Below, piece by piece: positions 21,281 through 31,141 of a DNA stretch of 31,141 bases. Each line of letters begins with the position of its first letter. Position 1 is the first letter of the stretch. The translations under genes were made by a program, and so were the position numbers. This stretch comes from Irineochytrium annulatum (Eukaryota; Chytridiomycota; Chytridiomycetes; Chytridiales; Chytridiaceae), in NCBI GenBank assembly GCA_027600665.1, contig JADGJL010000218.1:1-31141 (forward strand), in the 5' to 3' direction. Below the pieces are notes generated by a model, which was not told the DNA's origin, did no database searches, and saw only the letters and a program-made list of their open reading frames with translations.

Positions 21281-21912
21281 CATAGACCCTTGGCAAGAGC
21301 ACATGGGCGGGAAAACTTGCGCCGCTGGTCGATGTTTCCCACCCGATTTCTCGAACTGTGACCACTAAACCGGCAGACTTACCCCGACTGATATCCGCCT
21401 GTGCGGTTCGCGGATATTAAAGCGTCGGGGGGCGAGTATGACGAGCAAAAGTATCGCCAGAACGAGGGTCCAAGGCCTGCCACCCACACCGCCCCGAGAC
21501 TGACAAACCTCAGCCCTTCCTCGGAGCTCTTCCTCAATTGCGGCCTGTGAAAGCCGGAGCACCACCGGCGAGGCGGCGACGGCGGGAGTTCAGCTCGGGA
21601 TTTCTCGAGTTCCACCTCGACCCTCATCTTCCATCAGTTGTGCAACTTGGCCTTCAGCTGCGATCGAGAGCCGTCTCGCCGCCGCCCCCGCTCCGACCCA
21701 CCGCCCGAGGACGCCACGGAGGTCACGGACGGCGGGCATTACGGCCGTGTAGTGGGCCGGGCAGCCGGGGCAGCGGATTCGCCTGCCGGAGAATTGAACC
21801 CCTACTCAATCACCTGCTCACTCATCAACAACGCCTTCTCGTAAACACACGTAATCAACACCCTCAACCCTCGGCAACATAAATCAACCACCCAAAGCCC
21901 TCCCGAACGGAA

Positions 21913-24483
21913 ATGCAGGCGACTGCGGGCCCAACAGCCGTCCTGGTGTACGACCCGGCCTCCAAGCAGATCCTGACGCAAAAGCCGTCCGACGCCCAGT
22001 CCACCTGGACGCCCGCGCAACTCCGGCGCGATGCCCACGCGGCGCTCGAGCGCGCCTTCCTCGACGCTCAGGTTCACCCCGACCGGCTTCGGTACGCCTT
22101 CCTCTCGCGGGTCTTCATCGTGCAAGCTCCGCGGCCGCTCGGCGGGCGGCGGAAGCCCGGGTTCCTGAGCTTCTCTGGCGATACGGCGGACGACGCGGTC
22201 GACTGGGTGCTGGAGCTGGCGTGCGCGGCGTCGCCGGCTCGAAGAGGGCGCGGCCAAAATCGGCTGCTCGGCTTTGTGGTTGACGCGCTGAACGAGGTGC
22301 TGGCGCTGCATCATGAACATAAGGATAAGGATGCGCTGGATGACGCCGTGCTAAAGGGGATGAGGAGGTCCGCGCACTTAGTCCAGGGCGATCGGTTCGT
22401 CCTGCCCGAGCATCTGAGGGACTCGTTCAGAAAGGCGAATGCGAGGGAGGGGGCGAGCGTGAGGAGTGGGGCTGCTGGTAGCTCGTCGGCCGTGCCGATC
22501 GTAACCGTCGCGATAGGAGAGATGGCGACAACGAGCAGAGATCGAGGAAGGATAATGCAAAGGATGGATGACGAGGACTTAGAGGGCGACAACGAGGATG
22601 AAGATGAGGAAAACGAGCCTGACGAAGATGACTACGTCGACGAGTACGAGCTAGAAGACCGAGAAAAGGAGGAGAGAGTTCGAGGTAGGCGCGACCGGGC
22701 GGAGGCCGACGAAGATCGAGAGCATGAAGAGGACGACGGGGACGTCTACGCGAGCGGGAGAAGCTCGAGGCGGTCGGCGCGGTCAGCGCGTCAATCGCCG
22801 ACGACAAAGCGCCGGAAGACCCCGTCGGATCCGCAAGGCATTGTCGGCTTAAGGAGATCAAAACGGCTAAAAAAAGCGGACGAACTGGATGAGGACGAGG
22901 GCGAGGTTGAGGGATCCGAGGACTTGCCGGCTGGCGGATTTTTAACGAACAGCAGACGAGAGAGCGAAGAAATGGAAGTACCGGGTGGTCCAGGTACGCA
23001 TTGGTTTTGCATTGCTTTCTTCTACTTTACTACCTGCCTTGCCGGCAACTACTATCCTTTTTTTTTGGTTCTTTTTTTATTTTTATTTTTGGGGATTTTT
23101 TTCTCATTCTGCGCAGAACGCACCTTACTAGGTGAGTACCCACCGACCTCGCAGAGCGCTTTTCACCCTGTCCGACCTTCATTCGATGGTCACGATCGCG
23201 AAGCTGGCGCAGGCGCGTTTGCGGGCCCTGCGACTTATCATCACCAGCCCATGAGGACGTTCAAGGTCGACCCAACACCGCTTCATGAGCCCTCCGCCTT
23301 GCCTTCGACTACCTCATCCCCGCGTGCCGTGCGCCAACGCGTCGACAATGTCTCGGCGTCCTCGATTATCCCTCCATCGCCCTTCCGCGACCCGCCAGCC
23401 CTCCCTGCCCCCACGAACGCTGGCGACGGTAGCCAACATATGGCCGATCAAGATTTTCACGGCTTCCCGCACCTCCCGTTAAATCCGTTCCACGAAGACC
23501 CTTCTTTTCCGGCGAACCTCCCGCATCAGGACGCGTCATGGAACCCCGAACAACAACCTGCAGTGGCAACCACGGACTTCATCGTCTCGTCTACTGCCGC
23601 CCAAGGTTCGCCGCCCGTGATCAGCGCCCACCCGCAGGCCAGTTCCTGGTCCTTATCTCACCAGCGCAACCACCTCCCTCTACCGGGAACATCGCCACGC
23701 ACCCTGCCCCCGATTCCGCCACCACCACGGTCCCTAACAGCTCACCACACCCCGCTCACCCCGCTCACAACCCTCGACGCCGCGCTGGACGAGATTCGAC
23801 GCCTGCGCGCCATGCTAGACGAGTCCGTCGACCGCGAGCTGGGCTGGACGAGGCGGGAGGTCGTGCTGCTCTCGGAACTCCGCGATCGGGATCGGGCCGC
23901 AGCCGCAGCGGCCGCCATGCCGCCCGCATCTGGCTCCGATCAGCCCGGCCCCGCGCAACCGCCACCCAGCGCACCGAGACCGCGTGGACGACCCAAAGGA
24001 GCACGAGGCAGACCACGGGGCGCGCGCGGCGTGTCGAGGGCTCGCGCGGCCGTAGCGGCTGCGGTGGCGAACAGGCGCGCCGAGCCGTCGCCGCAGCAGC
24101 AGCCGCTGCAGCAGCCCGTTTTCGAGCCGCCGCCGCCTGTACCGCCGCCGCACGCGTACGCTTATGCAGGATTTTATGGGCCGCAGGGGCAGGGAGCTGG
24201 GTTCTATGGCGGCGGACCGCCGGGACCAGGGTATGGAGGATATGGTGGCGGGCCGAGTGGTCCGGGCTATTATGAGAGGGGTTGGGGTGGACATGAGGGC
24301 GGAATGTTTGGGGGCCCGCAGGAGCAGGGAGGTTGGGGCAGTGGAGGCGGGGCCGGCAGCGTAGTTGGAGGGCCGGAACAGGGCGGATGGGGTGGTCCTG
24401 GAAGCGGTGGAGGTGGTGGGCCGCCGGAGCACGGAGGTTGGGGTGGTCCCGGCAGTAGTGGTGGAGGTCCACCGGACGGATAA
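21913..24483 (+). CDS. Unrecognised-domain protein with acidic, basic, AT-hook-like and Gly-rich regions (paralogue of the 1499 gene)
   Basis: Exons 21913-22993 and 23117-24483 flank a 123-bp intron (GTACGC..CAG with a long T-rich tract) and give 815 residues. Residues 30-170 share the domain of the gene at 1-1499, including PG..SF.GDTA.D..DWV, RGRG, a KDKD.LDD...KGM.R..HL block and P.HLRDS. Next come a strongly acidic stretch (about 218-280), a basic cluster with KRRK and RRSKRLKK (about 298-325, nuclear-localisation-like), a Pro/Ser-rich middle, and a short helix (about 595-640). An AT-hook-like PRGRPKG with a second RGRPRG follows near 645-660. The tail is made of Gly/Pro/Trp repeats. These point to a nuclear DNA- or chromatin-associated protein; the biochemical role is unknown. 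The intron is a multiple of three and has no stop codon, so retention would keep the frame. Confidence 0.85.
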   Translation: MQATAGPTAVLVYDPASKQILTQKPSDAQSTWTPAQLRRDAHAALERAFLDAQVHPDRLRYAFLSRVFIVQAPRPLGGRRKPGFLSFSGDTADDAVDWVLELACAASPARRGRGQNRLLGFVVDALNEVLALHHEHKDKDALDDAVLKGMRRSAHLVQGDRFVLPEHLRDSFRKANAREGASVRSGAAGSSSAVPIVTVAIGEMATTSRDRGRIMQRMDDEDLEGDNEDEDEENEPDEDDYVDEYELEDREKEERVRGRRDRAEADEDREHEEDDGDVYASGRSSRRSARSARQSPTTKRRKTPSDPQGIVGLRRSKRLKKADELDEDEGEVEGSEDLPAGGFLTNSRRESEEMEVPGGPGTHWFCIAFFYFTTCLAGNYYPFFLVLFLFLFLGIFFSFCAERTLLGEYPPTSQSAFHPVRPSFDGHDREAGAGAFAGPATYHHQPMRTFKVDPTPLHEPSALPSTTSSPRAVRQRVDNVSASSIIPPSPFRDPPALPAPTNAGDGSQHMADQDFHGFPHLPLNPFHEDPSFPANLPHQDASWNPEQQPAVATTDFIVSSTAAQGSPPVISAHPQASSWSLSHQRNHLPLPGTSPRTLPPIPPPPRSLTAHHTPLTPLTTLDAALDEIRRLRAMLDESVDRELGWTRREVVLLSELRDRDRAAAAAAAMPPASGSDQPGPAQPPPSAPRPRGRPKGARGRPRGARGVSRARAAVAAAVANRRAEPSPQQQPLQQPVFEPPPPVPPPHAYAYAGFYGPQGQGAGFYGGGPPGPGYGGYGGGPSGPGYYERGWGGHEGGMFGGPQEQGGWGSGGGAGSVVGGPEQGGWGGPGSGGGGGPPEHGGWGGPGSSGGGPPDG
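22994..23116 (+). other. In-frame, stop-free intron encoding a hydrophobic segment if retained
   Basis: The 123 bp are bounded by G|GTACGC and TGCGCAG|. They contain long T runs and read as 41 codons without a stop, mostly Phe, Leu and other hydrophobic residues. Splicing is favoured by the strong acceptor and by composition unlike both flanks, but retention would insert a membrane-helix-like segment between the basic cluster and the Pro-rich middle. Confidence 0.65.
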
Positions 24484-26458
24484 CGGTGTGCAGGTAGTGC
24501 CGGTGGTGACAGTGGTTGCAGCGGCGGCGGTGAAGGAGGGTAGTTGTCGGGGTGGGAGTGTTATTAAGCGAGCCGTTAGGACGCTGGAGATATGTTGGTC
24601 ATTATGGCGCGATGGAACGAGTAGCTTGTTAAATGCTCGAGGTGTATACCTAGTTGGCTGATGGCTAGTTCCGAAAGACGAGCAGTCAGTATGATGCTCC
24701 AGTTGGCGAGCGGTGAAATTCTAGCTCGTTCCTGTTTCGTTTTTTTTTTGAAAGTTGTTTCTTCTGCACTGAGGTCCGTGTAGTGTCGATATGCCCGCCA
24801 CTATTTAAAATATTCCCCTTAGTATCTGTACCTTCCCTTCATTAGTCACCCTCGGCTGCTAGTAATTCTTGCTGCTTATGAATGCATTCTATGCATTATT
24901 TATTCCCCGGCAGGAACTGTTCAATACCCGGTTCACTTGCCCTATGTACTTCTTTCCTCTTCAATTTGCACTCGATCGCTGCTATCCTTTCGCATGCGCT
25001 TCGTGCTTGCAGTCGTTATGCGTTATGAAAATACACCTCTGCTGAGAACTATTGAACTTGTGCAGCTGCTCTCTCGCTAGCTGGTCGAGAACTCCAGCTC
25101 TCCAGCTCTCATCTTCGTCTGCATACACTTATATTTCGTTGTTGAGTATAGGTATATGTTAATCGAACGCAACGTAGTGCCAAAGAAAAATATGAAATAC
25201 AGCGGTATTACTGAGAATCGGGGGTGACTAGCAACGAACAACAGCGGGGAAGACCAAATGCGGTGCGAAACTTGGGGAAACGTGAAGGGAATTAAAGATG
25301 AAGACAACAGCATTATCGCACAGCAAGGCAAAAAAAGTAGAATGGTGGAGGAATAGAGATGTGCCAGAGCAACCTGTCTAAAAGAAAGAAATGAAGGCGT
25401 CCCGACGAGCTAAGCCAAATAACGGGAAGCCCACCGAAGTGTACCACAACCCCGTCGCGAACTGGGTCTAGTGATTAGGCGGCAGTGCCCCAGACTACGT
25501 TGGCCACAGGCCGCCTGCTTCAGCGGTTTGGAATTGAAGGCACGATATGGAAAAGTAGAGCCATCCCTGCCTTTCTCATGCTGACAGCCAAACGGCGCCG
25601 GGAGGGTGTCGTTTTTATAGAATTGAAAGTGTCATTCATCGCGCTTGAAGAAGACTCAGCAGCTCACCGTTCACAACCTTGACCAACTTCTCCCTAATCC
25701 CATTACTCCACAACAACACACACCCTCACAGGCACTCCAACCCACAAGCCCGGCCAGAAGGCCTGGATACAATTTGCAACATCCCCCTTCTCTCTGCGGC
25801 AGCTCGCCCGCAGGCAACGGCAAGACGAGACTCCATGGCTGCGCGCCATCAACCGGAAGGCCGTTGCCATCGACGAATTGTAGCAGGAGGCGGGGTTTTT
25901 TGTGTTGACCCCCGCCAAGGCAGCACCTGCAAATGAACATCAGAAGACCTCCGTGAACTCAACCCGGGAAGAGAAAAGACATGGTGGGGATGGCGCCAGA
26001 AGTGCACGGTGGGTGGTAGAGGCAATCATCTGAAGGCCTTGCGCACCGTCCACCAAAAGGCTTGTAAATTTGCGGCTTGTACATTGTTTTACACCTCAAC
26101 CGATGAGCCACCATCTGTATGGTGACCACACTTAGGACTCTGGAAAAAGAATGCGACAACGGGGATGCAGCAAATTCATCGTCGGGGCTAAAAACGCGGT
26201 CAGGTTGAAATCCTTGTTTTCTTTCCAGGTCGCCTTCCGTAGAACCTTACTTACTTCCTACGGCCTCATAAGCAACTCGGCTTCCGCAACCCGTTGGGAG
26301 TTAATACATCGAGCAAAAACCTCGCTTTAATACCGATATTGCTGAAGATGTGTGTAATCCGGGGGTAGTTCGAACCTGTGACTTGAACTGTCACTTAATA
26401 TATTTGCATCGAGTCTTTCCACCATAACAGGCGACAACTTATGAATATTCAAACCCGG
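24484..26458. other. Intergenic, no supported gene
   Basis: About 2 kb lie between the ends of two convergent genes (stops at 24483 plus and 26459 minus). All frames are under 100 codons and none shows a recognisable domain. Small spliced genes on the minus strand around 25.3-25.9 kb cannot be excluded. No tRNA or mobile element was recognised. Confidence 0.45.
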
Positions 26459-27575
26459 CTAACATGGAGCGACCAACGGCGCGTCTTCCGGCCTCCTTGC
26501 CTCCATGCCCTCCCTTCTCCGCCAATGCGACAACTTGAGCCCTACAGCGTCCTCGACGGCCTTTTGCACCTTGTCGTTCATGGCGACGATCAAGACGGGC
26601 GTCGCAATCGTGTCGACCAAGGAGAGCATACCTGCCACCCCGTCCACCCAGCCGGCAACCTCCTTGTTCGTGGCGAGCCTGTACGCGAAGTTTCCAAACT
26701 CGAGCATGTACGAGCCACCGAATACCGCCAAGACGCCGAGGCAGCGGAAGAACATCCGGCGAGTGTCAACCTCGCTGGAGTACTTCTTGCTCAGGTTCTC
26801 CAGTTGGGCCCGCTTCAACGGAATCGTCCCCGGCGCATCTTCTTCCACCAATGGCGTCGATGGCCTGCACACGCGGATGGCGCGGAAGTAGATGTGGGAG
26901 TACGCGCACAGGATGACGGTCGACGCCAGAGCGCAGTACACGCTCGCGAGGATCGTGACGGTGAGGTCGGCGTAATCCCTTCGGGTGATGAACGGGAAGA
27001 AGCAGTATAGCCCGGACTCGGCCGGCTCGAACGCGCGCTCCGTGTCTTTCGACTGCCCCACGGCCAGGCCAGCGAATATCAGCTCCACGCACAAGCCTAT
27101 CACGATCACGGTCAGCCTGGAGTCCCTGACGCCAGCGACCACAATGAGCCAGCGGTCGATCGACATGAGCATGTGAGCAGTGATGGCGTTACCGACGGTC
27201 GCGACCATCATTATCCCCGCGGCTTGGCAGAGCTGGACGCCCTGAGGGGACGCGGCGAAGCCGTCGAGAGTGAGGACGACGTAGGCCTGGATCCAGGCGT
27301 TGACAAAGGCCCAGCTCATGTGGGTGAAGATGACGAAGAGGAAGAGGTGGTCGATCGTTCTGACGAGGAGCTCGCGTCGGTGTTTAATGTAGGCTGCCAC
27401 GAGGATCGCCTTCGAAGAACGATCAGCACCGCGTTTGGCGAGCCAGGGGTGATGCACCACTCACGTTAAGCGGAAGGCCCACGGCGTAGCCCGCCAACAT
27501 CACCCACGACACGACCTGCGACGACTGCGCGAGGGTCGCGAGGTGTGCCGTCCCCGTCGCGTCAGTCGCGTTCAT
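26459..27575 (-). CDS. Rhodopsin-like (class A) seven-transmembrane receptor, copy 2
   Basis: Exons 27575-27465 and 27409-26459 with a 55-bp intron (GTGAGT..AAG, phase 0) give 353 residues. The intron follows YAVGLPLN exactly as in the copy at 8081-6734. The two proteins share long near-identical stretches, for example MLMSIDRWLIVVA and RAFEPAESGLYCFFPF. C98 and R123 are again 25 residues apart, and helix 7 ends TPVLIVAMNDK with no retinal-type Lys at the aligned site. This copy has a shorter third loop and a much shorter tail ending DAPLVAPC, where copy 1 continues for about 40 residues. It is clearly a duplicate that diverged in its signalling regions, so distinct ligands or partners are plausible. 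The ATG at 27575 precedes an NAT glycosylation-like site and helix 1. Confidence 0.88.
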
Positions 27576-28433
27576 TTCCAAGATTTACGAAGATAGCCGC
27601 TTGGTCCCCGTTGTCCTCTGTCCATGGGGGTTGCCTCTCCGTCATGCCGGATTGGTAGGAAGGCGCTGTCCGTTCTGCCACTAATTAGGATAGAACGTTT
27701 CCATTTGTCTGACGAAATCACAGAGCTAGGAGAACAAAGAATCTCTCCTTAGAAACGACGAATCTGCCAGCCGTTTTGCTCTGCAACGTTTCTTCGAGTA
27801 TTTTAAATGAATTTGCGATAGAAGAAGGTATTCAGACGTATTCAGACAGGATGTTGGAAAGAAAGAAATGGCAGAGAATTCAAGCAACTGCTGTTTTTAC
27901 TTCAAAAGCCGAGCATTGCTAGCTCATACTTATTATAACTTTCTGATTTCACATCTTTTGCAATTATTATCTTTGACTTGGCCTACCATACATCGCGTCT
28001 TCCGTCCAGAGGCCACCTAATAATCTTACCCCTGCCGAGGCCCTTATACTGGGGGGTTTGCAGGACAGTTCCTCCTGTTGTCGTAGCACGGCTAGGGCAT
28101 CTTCGTGATCTTGTTGGTGCGCTCTCGTCGGCGAGCTGCCCAGGTGCATGGCAGACGGAGTTGCCAAACGCTCTGATATGAAGGTGCCACGAGCTAGGAT
28201 GCTGTCGTGGTCATAGCGGCGGAGCGACTGAATTCAATCAGGACATAGTCCCTCAAGTGAGTTTTATCCAAATTCCCACGGTGGGCTTCTGCTCGCTGTT
28301 TCCCCTATTGGTTTATGCTTGCGGGGTGTCATCATCGAACGGAATTTGTCGTTTGTCGTCAGACCCTCCTCCCCATCACCACCGTCCCAGCGAGCTCGCC
28401 CCGGGTGCAGGCGCCCGTCCAGCTAGCACGACC
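27576..28433. promoter_or_regulatory. Divergent upstream region, class A receptor copy 2 / WSC-SAM gene
   Basis: This stretch should contain both promoters and probably the missing 5' exon or leader of the WSC gene. A GTGAGT donor-like site at 28257 and an acceptor-like GTGCAG ending at 28410 suggest an intron just before the first in-frame ATG (28434). A 10-bp tandem repeat, GTATTCAGAC twice, lies at 27828-27847. Confidence 0.45.
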
Positions 28434-30041
28434 ATGGTGACCGTCGCGACAGCTCGATTTCAGTACTGCCTGGCCGCCACCGTCACCGACAGGCTCCTCT
28501 TCAAGAACACCATCAACTCGGGCTCGCTCACACCCTTACAATGCGCTGACTCCTGCGGGACATCCGCCTACGCCCTCATCCAGCCAGGCAAGACCCTCTC
28601 CAATTTTCAATGCTTCTGCGTCAGCAGCGTCGACAACATGCCCTCGTTCCGGGCGATACAGGAGATGCAGCAGGTCTACAGTCTCGGGTGCGACATGCCT
28701 TGCGTCGACGGGGTCAATACGTGCGGCACAGTGGAGACGGGCTTCATGACGACCAGAGCCGCTTGGAGCGTGTATCAGCTCGTCAACTTGCCGGCGCCGA
28801 ATCCGCTGCCATCTCTGAACCCAGACACATCCCTGCCGCCAACTCCAAGCCCGACGCCGACGACGCCTGATCCGCCGAACTTCGTGCCATCGGCCGTCAC
28901 GTCGATGCCCACCGTCGTCACATCGACGTCCTCTACCATCTCTTTCACCGCTTCCACGGCATTACGCTTTACGACCGTCCGTTCCCTATCCATAACCGCC
29001 CTACCCGCCCTCCAACGCTCTTCCGCCCCTTTAACAGTCACCGTGACCGCGACAGACCTCTCCGCCAACAACCCCCAACCTCCCCCGCCCTCAAACTCCT
29101 CGTCCGGGTCATCCAACCCGCCAACGGCCGCAATCGTTGCCACCGTCATCTCCGTCGCTCTTCTAGCGATCGGCCTCGTTGTCATCCGCCGCATGGTCCA
29201 GCGCCGGAAGGAGCAACTCGGCGATATTGTCGAGCTCGGAGCGCGCGAGGGCTGGAAGGGCATGCAACACCCTACTAAGGGCATGCGCATCCTCGCGGAC
29301 ACGGACACCGTGCCCGCATTATCTCCGCCCGTCCGTCTAACGATCCAGACACCACCGCGCCGCTCGGCGTCGCTAGGCGGCAGCGCCCCGGCGAGCGCGG
29401 CCGTCTTGCTCGATCGCTTGTCGAGCGCGACGTCGACGAACTGGACGTCGACGACGGCCCCGCGGACGCCCGTGCTGGCGTCGGACGAGGTGGCGAAGAT
29501 GATGGCCGGTCGATCGCTGCCGCGCTTACCGCCCGCCGGCCCGCCGCCTGTGGGTCCGCTGCCGCCGACGCCGGGGATGGAGACGACAAGGCTCAGGGCT
29601 GGTACCGGGCCGTCGATGGACGAGAAGGACGAGGCGTCGAGGTTGCCGGACCCGTCGCCTTTGACGATGGTGACGCTGCCGAGGGGTGCCGGTGGTGACG
29701 GTCATAGGGTGACGGGATGGGGCGTCGCGGAGGTGGTGGCGTGGCTGGACTCAATCAGGTTCCACCCAGAGGTCACGGCCGCGTTTGCTGGTAAACAATT
29801 CTATTGCTGCTCTGTCGTGTAGTAGTCAAGCGTTAACGTATACTGGCTATTTGTAGGAGCGAGAATTGATGGGCCTGAATTGTTAAGGTTGACGGCGCAC
29901 GACATCAGGACGCGCTTAGGCATCACGTCTGAGGCAACGATCGAGCTGCTGGAGTTCTCAATCCGCAAGCTGAGACTGCCGGCCACGTTCACGCATGAAG
30001 AAGATGGCGGTGTGCCGCTGCCGCCTTACCAGCAGGCGTGA
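28434..30041 (+). CDS. WSC-domain, single-pass membrane protein with cytoplasmic SAM domain
   Basis: Exons 28434-29790 and 29857-30041 are joined across a 66-bp intron (GTAAAC..TAG, phase 1) to give 513 residues from the first in-frame ATG. Residues about 9-116 form a WSC-like domain with eight cysteines (12, 37, 41, 60, 62, 86, 90, 97). A Pro/Ser/Thr-rich stalk comes next, then a membrane helix (231-252), a stop-transfer RRMVQRRKE, a low-complexity cytoplasmic region and a SAM domain (428 to about 492). The SAM domain is split by the intron: WGVAEVVAWLDSI before it, RIDGPELLRLTAHDIR and LGITS after it. WSC proteins sense cell-wall stress in yeasts, and SAM domains oligomerise or recruit kinases, so signal relay at the cell surface is a reasonable inference. 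No signal peptide precedes residue 1. A hydrophobic stretch just upstream (FCSLFPLLVYACG, near 28287-28325) suggests an unresolved first exon. Confidence 0.8.
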
Positions 30042-30339
30042 TGATACTGGGACAGCCAGCCGTTTCTTTCCTTTCCTTCCTTTTGCTTCCTAGATACATG
30101 ATGATTGCGCGTATTTTAGAGCGTTTATTTTTAGAATGCCGATCAGCGATAATACTATTGAAGCATAATAAACAAGACGCCAATTCTTTCTGTCAGGTAG
30201 ACGGCGCACGCTCGATTTCAGCCTCACAATATGCGCGTGCTGCGTCTTCCCACCTGCGACTGGATGTCGCACTGGAAGCGAGACGACGTCCTACCCACAA
30301 GAACGACTTCCTCCGTCATTGCTGAATACTCAACAAGGA

Positions 30340-31141
30340 ATGGCCAATCCAGCCCGCGGGCCGCCGTCAGGCCCGTCGACTCTTCGGAGACGGAATCCGT
30401 CTTGGTCGGAGGCGCTGTCCCGGCGGAGTAACGACCGGACCTCACACCTCCTCCGCCCACGAGATCCGTCTTCCCCGACCGCCAACAACGTCCCTATCGA
30501 GATCGCTGCAGTTGTGGTTGTAGCCCTGTTGATCATTGTCGTCCTCGCAATCTACTTCTACCGCCGCGCCCGCCGCATCGCACAGCTTCACTCCTCGCCC
30601 ACTGACCCGGCCCACGAGCTTGCCGGGCGATACATCAAACCCCTCGATGTACCTGCCTCCACCCCTCACTTTGTCGCCTCAAATCCGCTACCCGTACCCA
30701 ACTCGCCTGATCACGATTTGCATCGCAGCGCGTCGGCATCTTCATCCGAGCCTCCCATCGTCCTCAGCGTCTCCTCGCCTCCGCCGCACTCACCGACGCA
30801 GCCGACACGAGCACCGACGCGCTTCCTTGGCCGACACATCTCGCTTCTGAAGCGCATGGAAGACGAAAGCATCATGTCCCAGCGCGTCCTGCCCCGTCTG
30901 CCTTCCACCGCGGGCTCCTCCTCTAACACGAATTCGCGTCGGCCATCCAACCCCGCGGCGGTACCGGAAGTCATCCCGGGCTACACCTCCAGCGCGTTCC
31001 ACGCCGCGCCGCCGCGGACAGCCTCCGCCGGCAACTTGCTCGCCAACAACAACACAGCCGCGGTCGCCCCGCCCGTCCCGTCCGTGACGCCGGCGGACGT
31101 CCGAGGGATCCAGACGCGCCTGCGCGGGCTCAGTGTCGCGA
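30340..31141 (+). CDS. Single-pass membrane protein, unrecognised (3' end cut by window edge)
   Basis: The frame is open from 30172 to the window end, and its first ATG is at 30340 (267 codons seen). A clear membrane helix (residues about 52-74, IEIAAVVVVALLIIVVLAIY) is followed by the stop-transfer RRARR and then a long Ser/Pro-rich tail with RFLGRHISLLKRMEDES near residue 165. The architecture after the helix resembles the neighbouring WSC-SAM protein, so this may be a relative whose extracellular exons are upstream and whose SAM domain, if any, lies beyond 31141. No WSC domain is visible on the 5' side. The start is uncertain: the 50 residues before the helix are Arg/Pro-rich and lack a signal peptide, so the ATG at 30340 may not be the true one. 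Confidence 0.5.
   Translation, partial: MANPARGPPSGPSTLRRRNPSWSEALSRRSNDRTSHLLRPRDPSSPTANNVPIEIAAVVVVALLIIVVLAIYFYRRARRIAQLHSSPTDPAHELAGRYIKPLDVPASTPHFVASNPLPVPNSPDHDLHRSASASSSEPPIVLSVSSPPPHSPTQPTRAPTRFLGRHISLLKRMEDESIMSQRVLPRLPSTAGSSSNTNSRRPSNPAAVPEVIPGYTSSAFHAAPPRTASAGNLLANNNTAAVAPPVPSVTPADVRGIQTRLRGLSVA

Noticed and set aside
23538..24275. 245-codon plus-strand frame and long minus-strand frames over 23.8-24.5 kb
   Set aside because: They are GC-rich shadow frames of the AT-hook-like, Gly-rich coding exon and have no domain of their own.
26360..26400. tRNA T-loop-like GGTAGTTCGAACCTGTG
   Set aside because: Neither strand forms a paired T stem or cloverleaf around it.
28257..28433. Upstream extension of the WSC protein from 28257
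   Set aside because: The frame is open but contains no ATG before 28434, and 28257 is itself a GTGAGT donor-like site, so the stretch is more likely intron or leader.

Overview
This window is eukaryotic nuclear DNA, most likely from a zoosporic (chytrid-like) fungus. Genes carry short GT..AG introns, mostly 39-76 bp and often with CTAAC/CTGAC-like branch sites. Several coding regions only become continuous after splicing. A WSC-domain membrane protein points to fungi. A soluble-type adenylyl cyclase, rhodopsin-like class A receptors and an FKBP25-type isomerase are more usual in animals, and suggest an early-diverging flagellated fungus. This placement is inference from gene content. All exon models were made by eye from splice signals and reading-frame continuity.

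Layout. (1) 1-1499, minus strand and cut by the left edge: the first of two paralogues sharing an N-terminal domain I do not recognise. (2) 2439-3672, minus: a multi-pass RING-H2 ubiquitin ligase. (3) 3905-5275, minus: a seven-helix receptor resembling fungal STE3 pheromone receptors, divergent from (4) 5700-6493, plus: a 224-residue FKBP25-like isomerase. (5) 6734-8081, minus: a rhodopsin-like class A receptor. (6) 8715-14079, minus: a 13-exon, about 1564-residue ADCY10-like (soluble) adenylyl cyclase, visibly more AT-rich than its neighbours. (7) 14794-~17407, minus: a long coiled-coil protein whose first exon is not resolved. (8) ~19326-21280, minus: an unresolved, intron-rich membrane-protein gene. 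(9) 21913-24483, plus: the second paralogue of the new domain, here fused to acidic, basic, AT-hook-like and glycine-rich regions. (10) 26459-27575, minus: a second class A receptor, paralogous to (5) with the same first-intron position. (11) ~28434-30041, plus: a WSC-transmembrane-SAM surface protein. (12) ~30340-31141, plus, cut by the right edge: another single-pass membrane protein.

Together the window is rich in signal reception and relay: three seven-helix receptors, a cyclic-nucleotide synthase, a cell-wall-sensor-like protein with a SAM relay domain and a membrane ubiquitin ligase. The least explained elements are the shared domain of genes 1 and 9, the altered active-site residues of the cyclase, and the membrane gene at 19-21 kb. 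No rRNA, tRNA, transposon or CRISPR array was recognised.
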